From assembly GCA_013152215.1 (NCBI GenBank), contig JAADGT010000154.1:1-6840 (forward strand): a stretch of DNA of 6,840 nt, written 5' to 3'. The DNA is from Deltaproteobacteria bacterium. GTDB taxonomy: Bacteria; Desulfobacterota; Deferrisomatia; Deferrisomatales; Deferrisomataceae. Below the pieces are notes generated by a model. That model worked only from the letters and a program-made list of their open reading frames with translations. It searched no databases and was not told the origin of the DNA. Within the stretch, counting starts at the first letter, position 1, and each line of letters starts with the position of its first letter. Positions 1 through 6,840 of the stretch are shown here, one piece after another. Position numbers and translations under genes: made by a program.

Positions 1-1545
1 AAGGTGGTCGGTCCCCACCACCCCACCCTCGGAGAGCACCACGAGCCGCTCCACCACATTGCGAAGTTCCCGGACGTTACCCGGCCACTCGTGGCGCAGG
101 AGCGCCGACAGAACCTCCGGGGCCAGCTCCACCACGTTGCGGTTGTGCACCCGGGCAAACTCCTGCAGAAAAGCGTACACCAGCTCCGGGATGTCGTCCC
201 GGCGGTCCCGCAGGGACGGAAGCTCCAGCGACACGACGTTGAGCCGGTAGTACAGGTCCTGGCGGAACCGTCCGGCCCGGACCATGGCATCCAGGTCCCG
301 ATTCGTGGCCGCCAGAACCCGCACGTCCGCCTGGATCGGCTCGCCCCCGCCGATGCGATAGAACGCGCGCTTTTCCAACACGCGCAGGAGCTTCACCTGG
401 AGATCCGGCTGAAGCTCCCCCACCTCGTCCAAAAACACGGTGCCCCCATGGGCGAGCTCGAACTTGCCCTGCCGTCCCCTACGGTCGGCTCCGGTAAACG
501 AACCGGGCTGATACCCGAACAGCTCGCTCTCAAACAAGGTTGGGGGGACTGCGCCGCAGTGGATCACGACGAAAGGACCCGCGGCCCGGGGACTCGCCCG
601 GTGGATCGCCTCGGCAAAGAGCTCTTTGCCCGTACCGCTCTCGCCCCGGATCAGGACGGAGGCGTCGGTGGCCGCTACCCGATGCGCTAGTTCGATCACT
701 CGCCGCAGACGCCAGCTGTGGCCCAGGATCCGGCGAAAAGGTCCCCGCTCCTCCTCGATCATCTGGGTACGCCGTTCCAGCGCTCTCACCTGATCGTTCA
801 CCCTGGAGAGCTCTTCGTGCAGACGCACCAGCTCCGTGATGTCCCGTTCCGCCGCCACCCCCCCCAGGAGCCGGCCGCCGGATTCCACGGGCCGGGCGTT
901 GATCAGCACGTAGGTCTCCTCGGCGGAGCGCTGGTAGGCCCCCCGCACTTCCCGGCGTTCCTCCATGACACGGGTGACCATAAGATTGTGGAACTCCGAC
1001 ACGGTTCGGATCGGCCGACCCAGGATGTCGGGGGCGCAGATGCCATAGAGTTCGGCGGCCTGCCGGCTCCACCCCACCACCACCTCATTCTCATCCACGA
1101 GGGTCACGGCCTCTCCGACCGTCTCTAGGACTGCCTCCAGACGCGTGCGAAGCCGCTCCAGTTGGGCGAAAAGCCCCTGGAGGGCTCTCGTGACATCCAC
1201 TACTCCCACCGGCTTTCCCATATCGTCCACGAGCACGAGGGGGCTCCCCCCAACCGCCACGAGAAGAGACACGGCTTCGGACACGGATGTGTCCATGGGC
1301 ACGATCCGAACTGGATGCCGCCGGGCTACGTTGCCGAGCCCCTCGGTAGGGGGCAGGGACTCCAAGACCTCCCGGGTCAATGCCCCGATCGGGGCACCCC
1401 CGTCCGACACCACGACCACGGCTTCGAGCCCCTGCCGGCACGCCAACTCAAGAGCCGAGGATGCGACCCAGCCCCGCGGCACAGAGACCACCGGGGCCGC
1501 TGCCAAACACCGGGCTGTCCAACCCTCCAACAACTGTTCGTTCAT
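1..1545 (-). CDS. Sigma-54-dependent transcriptional regulator with CBS pair and PAS domain (C-terminus cut by window edge)
   Basis: This is a bacterial enhancer-binding protein; such proteins hydrolyse ATP to let sigma-54 RNA polymerase open promoters. The visible 515 residues begin with two degenerate CBS motifs (about 12-125; typical strand-turn pieces PLVLVDD and PVGVVDV). A PAS domain follows (about 130-240, ending in AERDITEL), then a short coiled-coil-like linker (about 238-268), then the AAA+ domain. In the AAA+ domain I see Walker A GESGTGKE (301-308), the sigma-54 contact loop as GSFTGA (348-353; the usual form is GAFTGA), Walker B TVFLDEV (369-375), sensor I around ATN (413-415), arginine fingers in RFRQDLYYRLNV (426-437) and sensor II WPGNVREL (487-494). 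The Fis-type DNA-binding helix-turn-helix expected after this lies outside the window. The ATG is chosen because GGAG sits 6 nt upstream and the CBS region starts soon after. The frame stays open upstream to the uvrA stop, so a longer N-terminus from a GTG or TTG start cannot be excluded. There is no receiver domain: CBS domains often bind adenosyl ligands and PAS domains small molecules or redox cofactors, so direct ligand sensing is inferred. Codons are less GC-rich than in uvrA. The target genes are not visible. Confidence 0.93.
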   Translation of the reverse strand, partial: MNEQLLEGWTARCLAAAPVVSVPRGWVASSALELACRQGLEAVVVVSDGGAPIGALTREVLESLPPTEGLGNVARRHPVRIVPMDTSVSEAVSLLVAVGGSPLVLVDDMGKPVGVVDVTRALQGLFAQLERLRTRLEAVLETVGEAVTLVDENEVVVGWSRQAAELYGICAPDILGRPIRTVSEFHNLMVTRVMEERREVRGAYQRSAEETYVLINARPVESGGRLLGGVAAERDITELVRLHEELSRVNDQVRALERRTQMIEEERGPFRRILGHSWRLRRVIELAHRVAATDASVLIRGESGTGKELFAEAIHRASPRAAGPFVVIHCGAVPPTLFESELFGYQPGSFTGADRRGRQGKFELAHGGTVFLDEVGELQPDLQVKLLRVLEKRAFYRIGGGEPIQADVRVLAATNRDLDAMVRAGRFRQDLYYRLNVVSLELPSLRDRRDDIPELVYAFLQEFARVHNRNVVELAPEVLSALLRHEWPGNVRELRNVVERLVVLSEGGVVGTDHL

Positions 1546-1839
1546 GGACCACTCCGAAGCGAGGGGAGCCGCGTCTACGCAGGAGGTTACCCCCAACTGG
1601 GGCCCCCCACTGCTGGCCGCGTCCAGGGGTCCCTTGCTCCCCACCTGGGCCGGGCACACACGCCGCAAGCTCCGGCGATGGAGAAGCCCCCATCTCCCCC
1701 GCAGGCCCCCTGCCCCAAGCGCCGGGTTCCCGTGCGCCCGGCTGAGGTTGGCCCGCTCAGGCTCGCGTGTGCCTCGGGAAAGCCCAGCCTTTTGGGAGGC
1801 CAAAGCACAGATGGGCGCAGAACTCGGCGGGGCGCCAGC
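1546..1839. other. Intergenic spacer between uvrA and the sigma-54 regulator
   Basis: The spacer is 294 bp and GC-rich, with G runs on the minus strand, and I find no convincing gene in it. An 81-codon minus-strand frame starting at the ATG at 1693 runs into the regulator gene and has no recognisable motif, so I treat it as chance. Several short inverted repeats can form 5-bp stems, for example GATGG/CCATC and CGCCG/CGGCG. None is followed by a T run, so no intrinsic terminator for uvrA can be called. I found no good -35/-10 pair and no GG-N10-GC sigma-54 promoter. The spacing still suggests that the regulator has its own promoter here. The frame of the uvrA stop remains open through this spacer into the regulator. 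Confidence 0.6.
1552..1555 (-). promoter_or_regulatory. Shine-Dalgarno site of the sigma-54 regulator
   Basis: GGAG lies 6 nt before the ATG at 1545. It is the best-placed ribosome binding site for this frame and the main reason for preferring this start over upstream GTG or TTG codons in the same open frame. Confidence 0.55.
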
Positions 1840-4668
<2,829 letters not shown>

Positions 4669-4711
4669 GTCTCAGGGATTAGAGGTGAGCGAGGATGCGA
4701 CGCATTGAACC
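4669..4711 (-). promoter_or_regulatory. Short mutase-uvrA gap with an 11-bp palindrome and a -10-like hexamer; no Shine-Dalgarno
   Basis: The 43-nt gap holds the perfect inverted repeat ATGCG-A-CGCAT (4695-4705) and, on the minus strand, TCTAAT (4683-4678), which matches 5 of 6 bases of the TATAAT -10 consensus. The hexamer ends 9 nt before the uvrA ATG, so a transcript started from it would have almost no leader, in keeping with the absence of a GGAGG-like site. No good -35 exists at 17-nt spacing; the palindrome covers that position. A promoter with an operator is therefore a tentative inference. It does not match the E. coli-type (CTGT-N8-ACAG) or alphaproteobacterial (GTTC-N7-GTTC) LexA boxes. 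Confidence 0.25.
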
Positions 4712-6202
4712 TCACGAAGCGGTGGGCCCCACGTCGGCGTCGCGACCTGCGCCGCCGGACGCCGGCGCGGATGGGGCGCTCTCCAGGACCCCCTCCACCA
4801 GCCGGCGGCCGGCCTCGAGGAGGGCGGCCACGTCCTCCCGGCCCCGGGCCTCGGCATAGAGCCGGAGCTTCGGCTCGGTCCCCGAGGGCCGGACGAGGAG
4901 CCACGAGTCGTCCTCGCGCTCGAACCGGAGCCCGTCGGTGCGGGACACCCGAAGCACACGCCGGCCGGCCAGGTCCGCCGGGTCGGTCAGGCCCGCCAAC
5001 CCCTGCCGAACCGCCGCGGCCCGGCCCGGCGCGAGGGGCAGATCCACCCGCCGGTAGGCGAAGTACCCGGTCTCCCGGAACACCTCGTCGAGGGCCCTTC
5101 GGATCCCGTGACCCCGGCCCGCCACGATCTCCACCAGGAGCAGGGCGTTCAGCAGCCCGTCCCGTTCCGGCCCGAACGCGGGGATGCCGATCCCCCCGCT
5201 CTCCTCCCCCCCGATCAGGGCACCGGGCTCCAGCAACACCTCGCCGATGAACTTGAACCCGATGGGGGTCTCCACCACGCCGAGCCCCCGCCGCCGGGCC
5301 ATCAGGTCGGCCATGACCGTGCCCGAGGCGGAGCGGACCACCCGGCCCCGGAGGCCCTTGGTCTCCAGCAGATGGTGGAGGATCACGGCGAAGATCCGCT
5401 GGGTGGAGAAGTACCGGCCCCGCTCGTCCACCGCTCCGATCCGGTCGGCGTCGCCGTCGTTGGCCAGCCCCACGGCCAGCCCGGCCTCCCGGACCCGGGC
5501 CGCCAGCCCGGCCAGGTGCTCCTCCAGGGGTTCGGGGGGCACGCCGCCGAACCCCGGGTTGTCGTCGGCCCGCAGCGCCTCCACCCGGCAGCCGGCCTCG
5601 TCGAGCAGCCGCAGGAGCCACGGAGCGGCGCACCCGTGCATGGCGTCCACCCCCACGGCCAGCCCGGCCCGCCGGATCCGATCCCGGTCCCCGAACTCCC
5701 AGAGGGCCTGGCGGTACTCGTCCCACACGTCCAGGGTGGCCCACAGCCCCCGGCGACGGGCCTCGGCCGGGCCCAGACAGGCGACCGCTTCCGGGACCTC
5801 GGCCAGCAGCTCCTCCAGGCGGGAGCTGGTGGCGGCCCGGGCGGCGCATCCCAGATGCTCCTTGAACTTCACACCGTTCCACTCGGGGGGGTTGTGGCTC
5901 GCCGTGATCACCACCCCGCCGCCCAGCCCCAGCCGCCGCACGGCCCACGACACCACCGGCGTGGGGACCGCCTCGTCAGCCACCCACACCCGGATGCCCC
6001 GGGCCGCGATCACGCCCGCGGCCTCGGCCGCGAACTCGCGGGAGAGGAAGCGCCGGTCGAACCCCACGGCCACGCCCTGACCCGCCCGCCCGGTCTCCTC
6101 CAGGAACCCGGCCACCGCCGCGGCCACCCGCCTCACGTTGTCGAACGTGAAGTCCCGGGCGATCACCCCCCGCCAGCCGTCGGTGCCGAACCGAATCTGC
6201 AT
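4712..6202 (-). CDS. Phosphoglucomutase/phosphomannomutase family protein (alpha-D-phosphohexomutase)
   Basis: The enzyme moves a phosphate between the C1 and C6 oxygens of a hexose through a phosphoserine and a bisphosphate intermediate, feeding glycogen, cell-wall or polysaccharide synthesis in the cytoplasm. All four family motifs are present in order: N-terminal FGTDGWRG (5-12), the active-site phosphoserine loop TASHNP (100-105, Ser102), the Mg-binding loop DGDADR (249-254), the sugar-specificity loop GEESGG (332-337) and the phosphate-binding loop RPSGTEP (438-444). GEESGG is the form seen in glucose/mannose mutases, whereas GlmM phosphoglucosamine mutases usually carry GEQSGH, so GlmM is less likely. 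Glucose versus mannose preference cannot be decided from sequence. Length (496) is slightly above the common ~450-475, partly because of an Ala/Ser/Gly-rich tail of about 20 residues after the last helix. The start is fixed by the family motif only four residues in, and there is no in-frame alternative in the gap upstream. It follows pdxA after 45 nt and is probably co-transcribed with it. The nearest strong ribosome site is about 30 nt from the start. Confidence 0.95.
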   Translation of the reverse strand: MQIRFGTDGWRGVIARDFTFDNVRRVAAAVAGFLEETGRAGQGVAVGFDRRFLSREFAAEAAGVIAARGIRVWVADEAVPTPVVSWAVRRLGLGGGVVITASHNPPEWNGVKFKEHLGCAARAATSSRLEELLAEVPEAVACLGPAEARRRGLWATLDVWDEYRQALWEFGDRDRIRRAGLAVGVDAMHGCAAPWLLRLLDEAGCRVEALRADDNPGFGGVPPEPLEEHLAGLAARVREAGLAVGLANDGDADRIGAVDERGRYFSTQRIFAVILHHLLETKGLRGRVVRSASGTVMADLMARRRGLGVVETPIGFKFIGEVLLEPGALIGGEESGGIGIPAFGPERDGLLNALLLVEIVAGRGHGIRRALDEVFRETGYFAYRRVDLPLAPGRAAAVRQGLAGLTDPADLAGRRVLRVSRTDGLRFEREDDSWLLVRPSGTEPKLRLYAEARGREDVAALLEAGRRLVEGVLESAPSAPASGGAGRDADVGPTAS

Positions 6203-6247
6203 CTCATCCGCCCTTGGTTGGAACCACCCACTTCTCCTCCGTGGTTT
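6203..6247 (-). promoter_or_regulatory. pdxA-mutase gap: strong Shine-Dalgarno in a small inverted repeat, ahead of a 7-codon mini-ORF
   Basis: On the minus strand GGAGGAG (6240-6234) is the strongest ribosome site in the window, but it lies about 31 nt before the mutase ATG. It is 6 nt before a GTG (6227) that opens a 7-codon frame encoding MVPTKGG, whose TGA (6206-6204) ends 1 nt before the mutase ATG. The Shine-Dalgarno core is flanked by the perfect 6-bp inverted repeat AACCAC (6246-6241) / GTGGTT (6227-6222), which would put it in a 13-nt loop and the mini-ORF start in the stem. Translational coupling through the mini-ORF is an inference. A weaker purine stretch (AAGGGCGG, 6215-6208) could instead serve the mutase directly. 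Confidence 0.35.
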
Positions 6248-6840
6248 CTACCCACGCCTCCGTCGCGCGATCTCGGTGGCCGTGCGCAGGGCCACCCGGA
6301 AGCTCGTGGGGCTCGCCCGGCCCGTGCCGGCGATGTCGAACGCGGTTCCGTGGTCCGGGCTGGTGCGCACGATAGGGAGGCCCAGGGTGACGTTCACGGC
6401 CTCGTCGAAGTGGAGCAGCTTCAGCGGCCCGAGCCCCTGGTCGTGGTACATGGCCACCGCCACGTCGAACGCCCCGGCCGCGGCCCGGTGGAACAGGACG
6501 TCCGCCGGCACCGGTCCCTCGGCCTCGATCCCTTCGGCCCGGGCCTGTCGTACGGCCGGAGCGATCTCCCGGCCCTCCTCCTCGCCCAGCACCCCTCCCT
6601 CTCCGGCGTGGGGGTTCAGGGCCGCCACCCCGATGCGGGGGGCCGCGATGCCGAGGTCGCGCCGCAGCCCCTGGTGGGCCCCCCGGACGGCGCGCAGGAC
6701 CGCGCTCCGGGTGACGGCGGGCGGCACGCGGCATAGGGGCAGGTGGGTCGTCACCAGCACCACCCGCAGCCGGGGGCCGGCCAGCATCATGAGGGCCTCG
6801 CCCCCGCACCGGGCCTGCAGAAGCTCGGTGTTGCCGGGGT
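6248..6840 (-). CDS. pdxA: 4-hydroxythreonine-4-phosphate dehydrogenase PdxA (N-terminal part outside the window)
   Basis: PdxA oxidises 4-phosphohydroxy-L-threonine with NAD(P) in the DXP-dependent route to pyridoxal phosphate; the product is condensed with DXP by PdxJ. The visible part is the last 196 residues of an enzyme normally around 330, and the gene runs off the window edge. The three metal-binding histidines are present: THLPL (His32 of the fragment), NPHAGE (His77) and YHDQG (His132). Their spacing of 45 and 55 residues equals that of E. coli His166, His211 and His266. The substrate residues Lys140, Asn149 and Arg158 sit where E. coli has Lys274, Asn283 and Arg292. The one departure is at the fragment start, where the common GHTE reads GNTE. 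The protein ends in RRRRG before TAG and looks complete at its C-terminus. The related PdxA2 subfamily, which acts on other substrates, cannot be ruled out from this part. It is the most upstream visible gene of a likely pdxA-mutase-uvrA transcript. Confidence 0.96.
   Translation of the reverse strand, partial: PGNTELLQARCGGEALMMLAGPRLRVVLVTTHLPLCRVPPAVTRSAVLRAVRGAHQGLRRDLGIAAPRIGVAALNPHAGEGGVLGEEEGREIAPAVRQARAEGIEAEGPVPADVLFHRAAAGAFDVAVAMYHDQGLGPLKLLHFDEAVNVTLGLPIVRTSPDHGTAFDIAGTGRASPTSFRVALRTATEIARRRRG

Noticed and set aside
1448..1693. An 81-codon minus-strand ORF starting in the uvrA-regulator spacer with a G-rich region upstream
   Set aside because: It overlaps the regulator 5' end out of frame, is Gly/Pro-rich and has no recognisable motif; the overlapping regulator frame has clear CBS features.
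1660..1720. A possible sigma-54 promoter upstream of the regulator
   Set aside because: GG and GC pairs exist in the G-rich stretch, but the spacing is not the required 10 nt and the flanking consensus is absent.
1760..1805. A stretch resembling a primate Alu segment (GGCCTCCCAAA then GCTGGG and GAGCC on the minus strand)
   Set aside because: The resemblance covers about 11 exact bases plus short scattered matches, with no extended Alu on either side and bacterial genes flanking it. It is best explained by chance or similar base composition.
1750..1839. Candidate rho-independent terminator after uvrA
   Set aside because: The stems found (GCCT/AGGC and CTGAG/CTCAG) are only 4-5 bp and lack a following T run, so none meets the usual standard.
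5108..6736. A 542-codon plus-strand frame across the mutase gene and pdxA
   Set aside because: Composition is Pro/Gly/His/Arg-rich as in other antisense shadows, and both minus-strand genes beneath it carry complete catalytic motifs.
6204..6809. A 201-codon minus-strand frame overlapping pdxA in another phase
   Set aside because: It is an Arg/Gly-rich out-of-frame reading of pdxA. Only its last seven codons fall in the intergenic gap and are discussed as a mini-ORF.

Overview
The window comes from a high-GC bacterial chromosome: codon third positions are overwhelmingly G or C, and long stop-free shadow frames lie on both strands. All four genes run on the minus strand, so the biological order is from high to low coordinates: pdxA (3' part only) -> phosphoglucomutase/phosphomannomutase-family gene -> uvrA -> sigma-54-dependent regulator (5' part only). 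A sigma-54 activator with a CBS+PAS front end, beside DXP-type vitamin B6 synthesis and uvrA, suits a free-living Gram-negative such as a deltaproteobacterial (Desulfobacterota-like) lineage. The sequence alone does not fix the taxon.

Layout. From 6840 to 6248 lies the C-terminal ~60% of PdxA (4-hydroxythreonine-4-phosphate dehydrogenase), which continues past the window edge. A 45-nt gap follows, holding a strong Shine-Dalgarno core inside a small inverted repeat and a 7-codon mini-ORF. Next is a complete 496-aa alpha-D-phosphohexomutase (6202-4712). A 43-nt gap without a ribosome binding site, containing an 11-bp palindrome and a -10-like hexamer, leads into a complete 942-aa UvrA (4668-1840). 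A 294-bp spacer then separates uvrA from a regulator with paired CBS domains, a PAS domain and an AAA+ sigma-54 interaction domain (1545 to the window edge); its DNA-binding C-terminus lies outside.

The first three genes are close enough to be co-transcribed. Their jobs (PLP cofactor synthesis, hexose-phosphate isomerisation, nucleotide excision repair) are unrelated, so this looks like a housekeeping cluster, not a single pathway. The regulator is set apart by the long spacer and by visibly less GC-biased codon use. It probably controls genes beyond the left edge or elsewhere.

I saw no mobile elements, CRISPR arrays, tRNA or rRNA genes. I see no strong case for a new biological system here. 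The items most worth checking are the PdxA His-to-Asn change at a substrate-binding position, the unusual translation-start regions of the mutase gene and uvrA, and the CBS-PAS sigma-54 regulator.
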